The notes: a model not told the origin generated them from the letters alone. 51,862 nucleotides of DNA from Prochlorococcus sp. AG-355-J09 (GCA_003278735.1 QCDO01000013.1:1-51862); one strand, 5' to 3'; numbered from the stretch's first letter, positions 23,764-35,000 are shown. A program made the numbers and translations.

Positions 23764-26700
23764 ATGAGTTTAAATACTTTAGTTGATTATATTTCGAACT
23801 CACAAATTACTTATGAATTAATAAAAAGAATTTCAAAAAATAATGAATTAAATATTGTTGGATCAAGTAGATATGCAAAATCAATAATATTAGATAGCAT
23901 CGCAAAAAAAGAAGGAAAAAATATATTATTAATTTGTCCTAATGAAGAAATTGCCTACAAATGGATTGGTTATTTTGAAAGTATAAATGATAATCCAGTT
24001 TTATATTATCCTCCAACAGAACATCTACCATACTCATCAATTAATAAATCCAAAGAGATTGAATTTAGTCAACTTACTGTTTTATCCAAATTAATAAAAA
24101 AAGAGAAAAATGAACCTAATATTGTTATATCAACAGAGAGATCACTACAACCTCATCTAATAAATAAAAAAGTATTAATTGAAAACAGGTTAGATTTGCA
24201 TAAAGGGGTTCAAATCGAGATTCAAGAATTAGCAAATAAACTTACTTTGCTGGGCTATACGAAGGATAATGTAACTTCAACTGAAGGCTTCTGGAGTAGG
24301 AGAGGGGAAATAATAGATATTTATCCTATCAATAATGAGTTTCCTATAAGATTAGAATTTTTTGATAATGTAATTGAGAAAATAAGAGAATATGATCCCC
24401 ATACACAGAAAACATTAGAAAGTATAAATAATATTGAAATAATACAGGCTGGATTTGATTTGCTAATAAAAGAGAAGTTAAATAATTTATCTAAGAACAA
24501 ACTTTTTAATTCAGAAGATATAAATAAAAATAATCTTGATCGTTATATAGGAATAATTGAAGAAGAACCGTCAAACATAATAAATTTCATAAATAGGGAA
24601 ACAATTCTAGTAATTGATGAATTAGAAGATTGTAAAAAATTTGCAAATAATTGGTATCTAGATTCAGAAAGTAATTTTGATAATAGTACGTATGAATTAA
24701 ATGAGAACCTCAAAAATAATGATATTAATTTAGAGGCAAAACCTAATTTGCATTTAAAGTTTGACGAAATATTAAATTCACTAGGAAATTTTAATTTAAT
24801 AAAATTTTATGAATTCGAATCTAAAATAAATATTGATAATAGATTTTTGTTAAACGATAAAAGATTAAATTCATACTCTAAAAATGTAGGGAAATTATCA
24901 AATGATATAAATAAAAATATAAAAAATAATGAAAAAGTATGGATATTATCAGCACAACCATTGAGAACAAGGACTTTACTTTTTGAGCACGAATGTAATG
25001 CAAACTTCTTAAACAATCCTAATGATATTGATGAAGCACATAAGTCAATTAATAATTCAACTCCCCTAATTTTAAAAAATAAGAACAATTACGAAATCGA
25101 GGGATTTTATCTTCCTATATGGAAAGTTGTCCTGATAACAGATAAAGAATTATTTTCACAACAATCTCTTTTTAATAATGTATTCATAAGAAGAAAAAAA
25201 AGAAGTATCAATTCAAATATAAATGTAAATAAGATTAGTCCCGGTGATTTTATAGTTCATAAAAATCATGGAATAGGAAAATTTTTAAAGATAGAAAAAA
25301 TAAATATAACTGGAGATTCAAGAGATTATTTAGTCATTCAGTATCAAGATGGAAAGATAAGTGTTGCCGCTGATCAACTTGGTAGTGTTAACAGATATAG
25401 ATCAAGCGGAAAAATAAAGCCGAAAATAAATAAATTAGGAGGGACAGAATGGGAAAAAATAAAAGAAAAAAATAAGAAACAAATCAAAAAAATTGCTGTC
25501 GATATTTTAAAACTTTATGCAAAGAGAGAAAAATTAAAGGGCTACATTTACCCAGAAGATGGTCCTTGGCAAGATGAATTAGAGGAATCATTCCCCTATC
25601 AACCAACACCTGACCAAATTACTGCTGTAGAAGAAATAAAATCTGATATGGAAAGCGATAAACCAATGGACAGGCTAGTTTGTGGAGATGTAGGATTTGG
25701 CAAAACAGAAGTTGCCGTTCGGGCTATTTTTAAGGCTATTACATCAGGCAAACAGGTAATATTACTAGCACCTACGACAATACTAGCTCAGCAACATTGG
25801 AGAACAATAAGTAATAGATTTTCACCTTACCCAATAAAAGTATCATTACTCAATAGATTCAAAACCGTTAATGAAAGAAAGGAAATCTATGCAGGTTTGA
25901 AAAATAAAAAAATTGATTTAGTTATAGCAACGCACCAAATTTTAGGAAAAGAAATAGAAATTAAAAACTTAGGATTACTAGTTATTGATGAAGAACAAAG
26001 ATTTGGGGTAAGGCAAAAGGAGAAAATAAAAAAAATTAAAACCAACATAGACGTTTTAACTCTCTCGGCAACTCCAATTCCAAGAACTCTTTATATGAGC
26101 TTATCTGGACTAAGACAAATGAGCTTACTAAACACTCCTCCACCATCAAGAAGATCAATAAAAACATATTTATCTGAAATAGATATGGATGTTATAAGAA
26201 CTGCAATTAATCAAGAACTTGATAGGGGAGGTCAAATTTTTTATGTTCTTCCAAGAATTTCTGATATAGATCAAGCTGTAAACAAATTAAAAAATATGTT
26301 TCCCAGCTTAAAATTCATTGTTGCTCATGGGCAAATGAACGAAACAGAGCTTGAAAATGCAATGATTGCTTTTAATAATGGAGAAGTAGATCTAATGATA
26401 TGTACAACGATAATTGAAAGTGGATTGGACATCCCTAAAGTAAATACAATAATTATTGAAGATTCTCACAAATTTGGCCTTTCACAACTTTATCAACTTA
26501 GAGGAAGAGTTGGTAGAAGTGGTATACAAGCACATGCTTGGTTATTTTATCCTAATATAAATAAGATTAATGACGCAGCAAAACAAAGATTGAAAGCGAT
26601 AAAAGATTTTTCAGAGCTAGGAAGTGGATACCAACTTGCAATGAAAGATATGGAAATAAGAGGTGTTGGGAGTTTATTAGGAGAAGAACAAAGTGGAAAG

Positions 26701-27273
26701 GTTAATGCTATTGGATATGATTTATATATAGAAATGCTACATGAGGCTATTTCAGAAATCAGTGGGCAAGAAATACCCGAAGTTAACGATACTCAAATTG
26801 ATCTACCAATAAATGCATTTATACCAGCAACATGGATATTAAACAGAGAAGAAAAGCTTGAGGCTTACAAATCTGCTACTGAATGTTCAAATAATGATGA
26901 ATTAACTGAATTAGCTACAGATTGGGTGAATAGATATGGAAACTTACCCAAACCTGTTGAGTCCTTAATTATGGTAATGAGACTAAAACTACTAGCAAAA
27001 AAATGTGGTTTTAATAAGATTAAGCTCAAAAAGCCAAACATCTTGATAGAGACAAAATTAAAAAATTCTACTTTTAAAATTCTTAAAAATTCTTTGGCAA
27101 GTAGTGTTCAAAATAAATTTAATTTTAATGAAGGCGAACAATTATCAATCATCACTATAAGAGGTTTAGGTGCAACTGAAATTCAAAATCAAATTGATCA
27201 ACTAATTTTGTGGTTCGGGTCTTTTGAAAGAGAAATAAAGAATTTCGATAAAGAACTTATTAAAAGAGAATAA
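23764..27273 (+). CDS. mfd: Transcription-repair coupling factor
   Basis: 1169-residue Mfd, which removes RNA polymerase stalled at DNA damage and recruits UvrA. Layout: UvrB-homology region (about 1-350), RNA-polymerase-interaction/CarD-like domain (about 490-560, SPGDFIVHKNHGIGKFL), and RecG-like translocase with Walker A GDVGFGKT (641-648), DEEQ box in LLVIDEEQRFG, SATPIPRTLYMSLSGLR, and the second helicase lobe with GLSQLYQLRGRVGRSG. A C-terminal TRCF domain follows. The protein is Asn/Lys/Ile-rich in the N-terminal third, as expected at this base composition. It has its own promoter. Confidence 0.97.
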   Translation: MSLNTLVDYISNSQITYELIKRISKNNELNIVGSSRYAKSIILDSIAKKEGKNILLICPNEEIAYKWIGYFESINDNPVLYYPPTEHLPYSSINKSKEIEFSQLTVLSKLIKKEKNEPNIVISTERSLQPHLINKKVLIENRLDLHKGVQIEIQELANKLTLLGYTKDNVTSTEGFWSRRGEIIDIYPINNEFPIRLEFFDNVIEKIREYDPHTQKTLESINNIEIIQAGFDLLIKEKLNNLSKNKLFNSEDINKNNLDRYIGIIEEEPSNIINFINRETILVIDELEDCKKFANNWYLDSESNFDNSTYELNENLKNNDINLEAKPNLHLKFDEILNSLGNFNLIKFYEFESKINIDNRFLLNDKRLNSYSKNVGKLSNDINKNIKNNEKVWILSAQPLRTRTLLFEHECNANFLNNPNDIDEAHKSINNSTPLILKNKNNYEIEGFYLPIWKVVLITDKELFSQQSLFNNVFIRRKKRSINSNINVNKISPGDFIVHKNHGIGKFLKIEKINITGDSRDYLVIQYQDGKISVAADQLGSVNRYRSSGKIKPKINKLGGTEWEKIKEKNKKQIKKIAVDILKLYAKREKLKGYIYPEDGPWQDELEESFPYQPTPDQITAVEEIKSDMESDKPMDRLVCGDVGFGKTEVAVRAIFKAITSGKQVILLAPTTILAQQHWRTISNRFSPYPIKVSLLNRFKTVNERKEIYAGLKNKKIDLVIATHQILGKEIEIKNLGLLVIDEEQRFGVRQKEKIKKIKTNIDVLTLSATPIPRTLYMSLSGLRQMSLLNTPPPSRRSIKTYLSEIDMDVIRTAINQELDRGGQIFYVLPRISDIDQAVNKLKNMFPSLKFIVAHGQMNETELENAMIAFNNGEVDLMICTTIIESGLDIPKVNTIIIEDSHKFGLSQLYQLRGRVGRSGIQAHAWLFYPNINKINDAAKQRLKAIKDFSELGSGYQLAMKDMEIRGVGSLLGEEQSGKVNAIGYDLYIEMLHEAISEISGQEIPEVNDTQIDLPINAFIPATWILNREEKLEAYKSATECSNNDELTELATDWVNRYGNLPKPVESLIMVMRLKLLAKKCGFNKIKLKKPNILIETKLKNSTFKILKNSLASSVQNKFNFNEGEQLSIITIRGLGATEIQNQIDQLILWFGSFEREIKNFDKELIKRE

Positions 27274-27347
27274 ATTATTAAATAATAATTTAAGATCCGC
27301 GAATCAGTTTGATTTCAGTTAGCTTATAAAAAATTTTTTTATATTTT

Positions 27348-27509
27348 ATGGGTGAATATATAGACGTGGGAATCCAAACTTCGATTTTACCCTTATCAAT
27401 TATTCTTTCATCAATTGTAGTTGGCATATTTGCATTATTTGGAGAAGAAACAGAAAATGATGATGATGATTCTGATTCAGGAAGCGGTGGCCTAATGCAA
27501 CCTATTTGA
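27348..27509 (+). CDS. 53-residue membrane protein with acidic tail
   Basis: Hand-translated ORF: a short polar start, one transmembrane helix (about 12-30, SILPLSIILSSIVVGIFALF), then a tail EETENDDDDSDSGSGGLMQP. The Asp run after the helix would lie on one membrane face. It follows mfd by 74 bases and its stop lies 2 bases from the convergent gene. I recall similar small proteins in marine cyanobacteria but no function. Confidence 0.65.
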   Translation: MGEYIDVGIQTSILPLSIILSSIVVGIFALFGEETENDDDDSDSGSGGLMQPI

Positions 27510-27511
27510 AA

Positions 27512-27880
27512 TTATTTATAAAGAATTTGTTTTGACTTCCTCCTAGAAACTCTAAATAACCTATTAAATGATCCTATTATCAAAATAATAGACGTAAAAG
27601 AAGATACAAAAATAAAAATCACCAAAAACATTTCATAGAGATATGAAAAAAGATCGATTAATAATAAAAAGGATTTGTTAAGTGTCGAAGGTAGATTTTG
27701 AAACAGTAAATTTTTATTAGGAATTAAATAATTTATATAAACTAATAAAACACTCAAAATAAACAAAAATAAAGATTCAGTAATTAGTCTTTTTTTAGAT
27801 TTTCTTCTTAATTTTAATCTTTTTTTAAAAATATATTTATCAGATTTAACATTAAAATTTGGGATATTTAAATCTGCCAT
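27512..27880 (-). CDS. Two-helix membrane hypothetical protein
   Basis: 122 residues. A highly basic N-terminal region (KRLKLRRKSKKR) leads into a first membrane helix (about 33-53), a short loop, and a second helix (about 78-105) ending in a basic tail FRVSRRKSKQ. Basic ends suggest both termini are cytoplasmic. No family recognised. It is first in position after the convergent 53-residue gene; upstream is the DUF4335 gene with a gap of about 88 bases. Confidence 0.6.
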   Translation of the reverse strand: MADLNIPNFNVKSDKYIFKKRLKLRRKSKKRLITESLFLFILSVLLVYINYLIPNKNLLFQNLPSTLNKSFLLLIDLFSYLYEMFLVIFIFVSSFTSIILIIGSFNRLFRVSRRKSKQILYK

Positions 27881-27968
27881 AAATCAAAGCTCAAAGAATA
27901 AATTTGAATAACTCTGAAAAGAAATTAACCCATAGTATCGTGTTTGTATTTAAGATGCTAATTGCTCT

Positions 27969-28559
27969 TTATTCAGGATTTATTAGTTCTTTCTTTTCTA
28001 TATTTTCAAAAGGACTATAAAAATAAATAAAAGAAGAAGAGAAAAGAATTAAAGAGCAAATTGCAATAAACGGTGGAATAAAGAAATTGAAAAATTTAAC
28101 TTTTTTATTTAACCCAAAACTTAAATTTTTAGTGATATTTTTTGTTATATCAGTTTTTTTTATTCTTACTTTTGAAGATTCATTTAATTGATCAAAACAA
28201 TTTATGGTATCTGAAAGTAATGAATTACCAATCTTTAAAACTAAAGGCTCTACATTTGGTTTAGAGCTCTTAAGAACAATATTATGTATGTAGAGATTAT
28301 CGGCTTTTATATCGATTAATTTAGACTCATATATTGGGATTTCGTTTTTGATTAAAAGATTTGAATAAATATAAAAAGCATCCATAATAGGCCCTAAATG
28401 TTCAATTTTTCCTTCAATAAGTGGTTTATCAACTATGATTAATTTCCATTGAGAAATTATAGATATTTGATCTTTATTTTCATTATTGGAATAATCTGGC
28501 AATCCGATTATTTCGAGACTTGCTGAAGACTGATGAAATGACAATTTATTTAGCATCAT
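27969..28559 (-). CDS. DUF4335 family protein
   Basis: 196 residues. The N-terminal half matches what I recall of DUF4335: SASLEIIGLPDYS, a soluble domain with SQWKLIIVDKPLIEGKIEHLGP, and LKIGNSLLSDTINCFDQL. A C-terminal membrane helix (about 157-180, FIPPFIAICSLILFSSSFIY) anchors it. The family is cyanobacterial and unstudied, and is typically next to DUF3038 as here. ATGATG start 1 base after the DUF3038 stop, so the pair is co-translated. Confidence 0.78.
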   Translation of the reverse strand: MMLNKLSFHQSSASLEIIGLPDYSNNENKDQISIISQWKLIIVDKPLIEGKIEHLGPIMDAFYIYSNLLIKNEIPIYESKLIDIKADNLYIHNIVLKSSKPNVEPLVLKIGNSLLSDTINCFDQLNESSKVRIKKTDITKNITKNLSFGLNKKVKFFNFFIPPFIAICSLILFSSSFIYFYSPFENIEKKELINPE

Positions 28560-28560
28560 A

Positions 28561-29085
28561 TTAAAAATCGTATAAAAAATTCTTCAACTTTTGATAACCC
28601 TGATTTGAAATGCAAAAAGATAAAATAAGCAAAGATTTTATGATAATCTCATCATTTTCAGCTTGATTTAAAAGCTTTTTTACTCTCATACTATCTATAT
28701 TTAATCTCTCTTTAATCAACTCAATAAATCTCATATTAAAATCATTCCAAATAACTGAATTCTTTTCAAGATTTTCTTTAGATTTCAGTATCTCTCTTAT
28801 ATAAGGATATAAATATTTAGACATTTCAACTGTAATTCTAATTAAGGCATCGAATTCGTTAAGTTTAATATTGTTAGTAACATAAGATTTTCTCAATGGA
28901 TTATTATTCCTTAATTTCCAAATAGTCACTTTATTTGGTAAAACATTATTTAAATTAAGTCTATTTGATAAGGCGTAAAGAGACTGGATACCATTTAAGT
29001 CAATAGTTTCTAATATTAATATTAATAAATCAAGCTTCTCTATAGATTTTCTTGATACCTGATTTCCTCTTGTTAAAACTGTAAT
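28561..29085 (-). CDS. DUF3038 family protein, apparent ATT start
   Basis: The frame encodes DUF3038-type sequence well before the first ordinary start codon. GTG 28929 gives only 122 residues. Upstream in frame comes SRKSIEKLDLLILILETIDL then NGIQSLYALSNRL and NVLPNK, a plausible conserved N-terminal part. From the GTG to the in-frame TAA at 29092-29094 there is no ATG, GTG or TTG; ATT (29083-29085) is the first usable near-cognate codon and gives 174 residues. Alternatives are ATA/TTA starts or a sequencing error. Partner of the DUF4335 gene downstream. Function unknown. Confidence 0.65.
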   Translation of the reverse strand: MTVLTRGNQVSRKSIEKLDLLILILETIDLNGIQSLYALSNRLNLNNVLPNKVTIWKLRNNNPLRKSYVTNNIKLNEFDALIRITVEMSKYLYPYIREILKSKENLEKNSVIWNDFNMRFIELIKERLNIDSMRVKKLLNQAENDEIIIKSLLILSFCISNQGYQKLKNFLYDF

Positions 29086-29124
29086 TGTTCTTTATTAAAA
29101 TATGAATTAACTATAACAGAATTA

Positions 29125-29322
29125 TTAATCCATTTTTTGAAATAAAAATGAATATAACTTATCTAGTTCTTCAATAGTTAGCATTCCATAACTCCATAAT
29201 AATATTGGTAATGGAGTGTTATTTTTTATAGATAATTTTATACCAAGTTCAATAGTAGATTCATCTAAACCTAATACATTAAATAAATAAAATATCATTT
29301 CTCTAGATATATAATCATTCAT
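29125..29322 (-). CDS. DUF2949 family protein
   Basis: 65 residues, soluble. The DUF2949 pattern is visible: a Leu-rich helix, GLDESTIELGIKLS, then PLPILLWSYGMLTIEELDKL and a short tail with an aromatic residue. This cyanobacterial family resembles NblA-adjacent regulators in length, but no role is established and I do not infer one. It sits 5 bases after the UbiH-like gene on the same strand, likely in one operon with it. Confidence 0.78.
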   Translation of the reverse strand: MNDYISREMIFYLFNVLGLDESTIELGIKLSIKNNTPLPILLWSYGMLTIEELDKLYSFLFQKMD

Positions 29323-29327
29323 GAATT

Positions 29328-30485
29328 TTATTTAATACTTGGGTAAATGATAGATTTAGTCATTTGATTTAGGACTAATTTTCTTGTAAAAAGAAATTTA
29401 CTTAAAAGTAAAAATGAGAATTTCCTAATTGGAAATAAAAAAAAGTTTCTATTAGCAAAAATCGATATCAATGAGTCAGTTATAAAAATTGTTAAGATAA
29501 TATCTAAAATCCTGCTTGAAAAATACTTAAATTTAAATAATATCAATTGCATTTTTGTAATAGCAGTATTTTTATTAAACAGATCATAAATAGTATTAAC
29601 ATCTCTCAAACAAGTGTTTAGACCTTGACCACCAACAGGATGAAATGTATGAAAGGCATCTCCTACAAAAACAAATTTTTTAAAATTTAAAACTGGTAAA
29701 TTTAAGGATAATGAAACAGGAAAAATATTAAATTCACCAATTATTTGGTCCAACTTAAATTCATCTGGCAAGATAGTTGATAAATTATCCATTAAAAAAT
29801 TCTTATCAGAATTTAACCTTTCAATTGCCTTTAATGAGCTGGAAGTCCAAATTACTTGATATAAGTTTTTTTCTAAAGGTAATAATGCAAGTGGGCCTTC
29901 TTTTCTAAAAATTTCATAAGCACGCTTTTCACAATGACCTCTAAGAGAAACTTTAAAAGTTAAACAAGACTGACTATAAGATTTTTTTATATCAACAAAA
30001 TCTAAGAATTTTTTATCAAGTGAGTTTGCTCCTGTTGAAAAGAATTGATAATCAAATAATATTTTTTTACTTAACAATCTCTTTGGTGTCATAAAAATAA
30101 TATTTTCATAATTATCTATTTCTTGAAAAAATACATTCATAAGATCAGAATGTTTAACTACCCAGCCAATATTTTTAGCAACACTTAAATCATCATCTAA
30201 GTCAGAAATTGATAAATTGGTAAAAGAATCAGTTACGCTATCTGAAATTGAAAGGGTATCAAAGCCAAATAAAAATGGTTCTAATTTTTCCCAAAGTCTG
30301 AATTTAGATAAGATTTTTCTTGTTGAGTGAGTAATTGCATAAGTTTTATCTTTATCAATTAATCTATCTTTTGTTAATAAATCAGTTAAAAAAATATTGC
30401 AATCAAATTTTGAAAGTGCAATTGAAAGGAATAAACCTGTGGGGCCTGATCCAACAATTTTAAAATTGAATTTATTATTCATCAT
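29328..30485 (-). CDS. FAD-dependent monooxygenase, UbiH/COQ6 type
   Basis: 385 residues. Dinucleotide-binding site GSGPTGLFLSIALSKF at the N-terminus and the second FAD motif FVGDAFHTFHPVGGQGLNTCLRDV mark a flavin hydroxylase of the UbiH/VisC family. The usual DG-motif region is degenerate but recognisable (YQFFSTGANSLDKKF). In other bacteria such enzymes hydroxylate ubiquinone rings; cyanobacteria lack ubiquinone, so the substrate may be another aromatic. The C-terminal region is hydrophobic and may touch the membrane. Same strand as the downstream DUF2949 and the upstream hypothetical gene. Confidence 0.82.
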   Translation of the reverse strand: MMNNKFNFKIVGSGPTGLFLSIALSKFDCNIFLTDLLTKDRLIDKDKTYAITHSTRKILSKFRLWEKLEPFLFGFDTLSISDSVTDSFTNLSISDLDDDLSVAKNIGWVVKHSDLMNVFFQEIDNYENIIFMTPKRLLSKKILFDYQFFSTGANSLDKKFLDFVDIKKSYSQSCLTFKVSLRGHCEKRAYEIFRKEGPLALLPLEKNLYQVIWTSSSLKAIERLNSDKNFLMDNLSTILPDEFKLDQIIGEFNIFPVSLSLNLPVLNFKKFVFVGDAFHTFHPVGGQGLNTCLRDVNTIYDLFNKNTAITKMQLILFKFKYFSSRILDIILTIFITDSLISIFANRNFFLFPIRKFSFLLLSKFLFTRKLVLNQMTKSIIYPSIK

Positions 30486-30498
30486 ATATATTTATCAA

Positions 30499-31140
30499 CT
30501 ATCTATTCAAATAAATATAGCAAATTTCCTCAAATGCTGGTCTTAATAAATAGGGGTACTCACCAACCCATAAGTTAATTTCAGGAAGCCAAGCATCGGT
30601 CAAATAAAAATCTCTGTCAAAATTACGATTATCAGATGTTATTAAACATCTAATATTGGAACCCACCCTAATTTGACTGTGCTTATTTTCCATAGGAAAA
30701 CTTAATTTTTCCAAATAACCATCTTCATCTTCTAATTCAAGAACTAACCAAGTCCTTTTGTTTTCGATAACTTCTAATCTACCTTGTCTATTAGATTGTT
30801 CTCTTGAACTTTCAATCTTTTCCATTTTATAGATATCTGATATGTAGCCATCAAATATAGAAAAAAATTTATATTTTCTTAATTGCAAATTTTTTCTACT
30901 TGATTCAAGAATTGGGCCCCAAATGATATATAAAAAGAAACCTACACATAGGAATAACCAGAAATTATTAGTTTGATCTCCAGTAGAACTAATAATTAAT
31001 GAGATAAATCCACCAATTGAGGAAACTATTACTCTTTGAAGAATTTTTCTCGGATTCCCCAACGCATACTTAAATTGACTTCCTGTACCAACTGCAGGAA
31101 TAAGTTTTGAAATTTGACTCGAATTAATTGGAATTAACAT
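30499..31140 (-). CDS. Conserved cyanobacterial membrane protein
   Basis: 213 residues. An N-terminal soluble piece (PAVGTGSQFKYALGNPRKILQR) precedes two hydrophobic helices (about 36-52 and 60-80), then a mixed soluble domain rich in charges, including RRTWLVLELEDEDGY-like strands (NKRTWLVLELEDEDGYLEKL) and a C-terminal WLPEINLWVGEYP. I recall plant and cyanobacterial homologues of this plan, sometimes misnamed as phosphate permeases, but no function. It begins 1 base after the dapB stop and is probably in that operon. Confidence 0.65.
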   Translation of the reverse strand: MLIPINSSQISKLIPAVGTGSQFKYALGNPRKILQRVIVSSIGGFISLIISSTGDQTNNFWLFLCVGFFLYIIWGPILESSRKNLQLRKYKFFSIFDGYISDIYKMEKIESSREQSNRQGRLEVIENKRTWLVLELEDEDGYLEKLSFPMENKHSQIRVGSNIRCLITSDNRNFDRDFYLTDAWLPEINLWVGEYPYLLRPAFEEICYIYLNR

Positions 31141-31141
31141 T

Positions 31142-31990
31142 TTAAAAAATTAATTTTTCAAGTCCGTAAACTAAAGTTTCATAATTACCAATTTTTTTAA
31201 TAGCCTGTAAAACTCCTGGCATATATGCCTTTCTATCAATAGTGTCATGCTTAATTGTGTAAGTTTCACCTGGAGATCCCATAATTACTAACTGATGAGC
31301 GAGTAATCCTGGTAATCGTACAGAATGTATATTGATTCCTGAATCTCTGAGCCCACCACGTACACCTTTCAATGACTCAGATTCTTTTACTAAATTCTGA
31401 TTAAATTTCTTTGGATATTCTTCAATCATTTCTGCAGTTTTTAAACACGTCCCACTAGGTGAATCAGCTTTTTGATTATGATGCATCTCTATTAATTCAA
31501 TATTGTCATAAAACCTTGCAGCTACCGATGCCGCCTGCTGAAGAAGAACCATACCTACTGAAAAATTAGGAATTATTGCACAACCAACTGATGCTTTCTG
31601 AGCAAAAACAGACAAATCTTGTATTTGAAAAGGGCTTAGACCTGTGGTTCCTACTACTGGTGATACACCATATGCAATAGCTGATCTTGTATTTTCATAT
31701 ACAGAATCAGGATGAGTAAAATCAACCAGCACAGGTTTGATATTTTCATTTCTATAATTTTGACTAACAGAACATAAGGTTCCTTCAAAATCATTTGAAA
31801 CAAAAACATCACAATTTTTTACCTTCAATAATTCAGAAATATTTGAGCCATTGTTCTTTTCATTTATGTCAATTGCTGCAACAAGTTCACAATCTGTAGA
31901 ATTTAATACAGTATTAACAACTTCGCTACCCATCCTACCTAAAGCTCCGGATACTAGTACTGGTATGGGTTTTTTAGAATTTTCAATCAT
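31142..31990 (-). CDS. dapB: Dihydrodipicolinate reductase
   Basis: 282 residues; reduces dihydrodipicolinate on the lysine/diaminopimelate pathway, cytoplasmic. NAD(P)H site [11 protein letters not shown] (G-x2-G-x2-G) near the N-terminus, and the substrate/catalytic motif ELMHH-type [15 protein letters not shown] with the catalytic His and Lys. Length matches the family. The gene is divergent from chlH across about 100 bases. The three genes downstream (30499, 29328, 29125) follow on the same strand with gaps of 13 bases or fewer. Confidence 0.96.
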   Translation of the reverse strand: MIENSKKPIPVLVSGALGRMGSEVVNTVLNSTDCELVAAIDINEKNNGSNISELLKVKNCDVFVSNDFEGTLCSVSQNYRNENIKPVLVDFTHPDSVYENTRSAIAYGVSPVVGTTGLSPFQIQDLSVFAQKASVGCAIIPNFSVGMVLLQQAASVAARFYDNIELIEMHHNQKADSPSGTCLKTAEMIEEYPKKFNQNLVKESESLKGVRGGLRDSGINIHSVRLPGLLAHQLVIMGSPGETYTIKHDTIDRKAYMPGVLQAIKKIGNYETLVYGLEKLIF

Positions 31991-32092
31991 TTTTTTAAAA
32001 AATTTTTTTTTAAAGGTTGTTACACGCTATTTATATTGCACACAATAACGTCTATTCATTCGTAGGCTGGTAGAAATACTTAAAGAAAATCA

Positions 32093-35000
32093 ATGTTTAC
32101 GCAGGTCCGCTCAGCAAACCGCAGAGTATCTCCTGTTGAGGATAACAAACACAAAGTTGTAATAAAAGCAGTTTATGTTGTCCTTGAGCCACAATACCAA
32201 AATTCCTTAACGGAAGCTGCAAAGTCAATAAATAATATTAATGGGCCAATAGGTATAGACCTAAGCGGTTATCTTATTGAAGAACTTAGGAATGATAGTA
32301 ATTTTGAAGATTTTAAAGAGGATATAGCTAATGCAGATATATTCGTTGCTTCTCTAATTTTCATTGAAGACCTAGCCCAAAAAGTGGTTGATGCCGTATC
32401 TCCATATAAAGACAAACTTAAAGCTTCAATTGTTTTCCCCTCCATGCCAGAGGTAATGAGATTAAATAAGCTAGGTTCATTTAGTATGGCCCAACTTGGT
32501 CAATCTAAAAGTATTATTGGAGATTTAATAAAAAAGAAAAAAGAATCTGATGGTGCAAGTTTCCAAGATTCAATGTTGAAGTTATTAAATACACTACCCT
32601 CAATACTTAAATATCTACCAGTAGAAAAAGCTCAAGATGCTAGAACATTTATTCTGAGTTTTCAGTATTGGTTAGGTGGTACCACTGAGAACTTAAAAAA
32701 CTTCTTGTTAATGATTTCTGAAAAGTATGCAGTTTCAGAAAACATAAAAGATGAAATAGAAGAATTCAAAATTCAAGACCCTGAAACATTCCCGGATTTA
32801 GGAATTTGGCATCCTCTTGCGCCATGCATGTTTGAAAGTCTTAAAGAATATCAAAATTGGGAGAACAATAGGAAAGATATAAATCCTAAAGATCACAAAA
32901 CTCCAACAATAGGATTAGTGCTTCAAAGAAGTCATATCGTTACGGGAGATGATGCTCATTACGTTGCTGTTATTCAAGAATTGGAATACAGAGGTGCGAG
33001 AGTACTACCTATCTTCTGCGGAGGTCTAGATTTTTCTAAACCAGTAAATGAATTTTATTATGATTCCATAAATAAGGATGAACCTATAGTAGATGGAGTT
33101 GTATCTCTAACAGGATTTGCACTAGTTGGTGGACCAGCGAGACAAGATCATCCTAAAGCTATTGAAGCCCTAAAAAGGTTAAACAGACCCTATATGGTTG
33201 CACTTCCATTAGTCTTTCAAACCACACAAGAATGGGAGAATAGTGATCTAGGTTTACACCCTGTTCAGGTAGCCCTTCAGATTGCAATTCCAGAGCTTGA
33301 TGGTGCTATTGAACCTATAATTCTCTCAGGTCGTGATGATGCTACCGGAAAGGCGCATACGCTCCAAGACCGAGTTGATGTAATAGCTGAAAGAGCAATA
33401 AAATGGTCAACCTTAAGAGTTAAACAAAGAAAGGATAAAAAATTAGCCATTACAGTATTTAGTTTTCCACCAGACAAAGGAAATGTTGGTACGGCTGCAT
33501 ACTTAAATGTTTTTGGTTCAATTTATAGAGTACTTCTTGAAATGAAATCGAAAGGATATCAAATAGATGAACTTCCAAGTAATTCAAAAGAATTAATGGA
33601 AAAAGTAATTAACAACCCTGAAGCGATGGATGGCTCTCCAGAGTTAAATATTGCTCATAAGATGTCAGTAAAAGAATACGAGGAGTTCACACCATATTCA
33701 CAAAGACTTGAAGAAAATTGGGGTAAACCTCCTGGGAACCTTAATAGTGACGGACAAAACCTTCTTATCTATGGAAAACATTTTGGAAATGTTTTTATAG
33801 GAGTTCAACCTACATTTGGATATGAAGGTGATCCTATGAGATTGCTCTATTCAAGAAGTGCTAGTCCTCATCATGGTTTTGCTGCTTATTACACGTATGT
33901 AGAAAAAATCTGGGAGGCTGATGCTGTTCTTCATTTCGGAACTCACGGCTCACTTGAATTTATGCCTGGGAAGCAGATGGGTATGAGTGAAACTTGCTAT
34001 CCGGATTCTCTCATTGGATCATTGCCTAATTTGTACTACTATGCTGCGAATAATCCATCTGAAGCAACAATTGCTAAGAGAAGAGGATATGCTTCAACTA
34101 TTAGTTATCTGACTCCTCCAGCGGAAAATGCAGGACTCTACAAAGGACTTAAAGAACTAAGTGAACTCGTTGGTTCTTATCAACAATTAAGAGAAAATAG
34201 CAGGGGTATACAAATTGTTAATGCAATAGTTGAGACTTCTAAACAATGTAACCTTGACAAAGATGTAGAGCTTCCATCAAAAGACATAGAAGAACTATCA
34301 ATAGATGAAAGAGATTTATTTGTTGGTAATGTCTATAAACAGTTGATGGAAATTGAAAGTAGATTGTTACCTTGCGGCCTGCATACTATTGGAGAAGCTC
34401 CAACAGCAGAAGAAGCTGTTGCAACACTTGTAAATATCGCATCTTTAGAGAGAGAACAAGAAGGATTAAGATCTCTTCCTGGATTGCTCGCAGAATCCAT
34501 CGGAATAACTATTGAACAAATTTATGACGGTAATAATAAAGGTGAACTTAAGTTTGTAGAGTTAAATGAAAAAATCATAAATACAGCAAGAGAGTCAATT
34601 TTTGCTATGGTCAACTCTTTAAAAATTGTTGATGGCAGAGTTTATTTAGAAAAATCACTTCTTTCCAAACTTTTCGATTTACTTAAAGTTATTGGTCTAA
34701 ATCTACCTACCCCTTGGCTTAGAGTCTGTAGATTAAATGGGTTTAATGAAGTTAATCAAAAGGAATTAAATAAATTATTTGATTACTTACTTTTCTGTCT
34801 GGAACAGGTCTGCGCAGACAAAGAAATGGATAGCCTCATTAAAGCACTAGATGGAAATTATGTTTTACCTGGGCCAGGTGGAGATCCAATAAGAAATCCA
34901 GGTGTTTTGCCCAGTGGTAAAAATATCCATGCACTAGATCCTCAATCAATCCCAACTACAGCAGCAGTAGCTGCTGCAAAGTCTGTTGTTAACAAATTAA

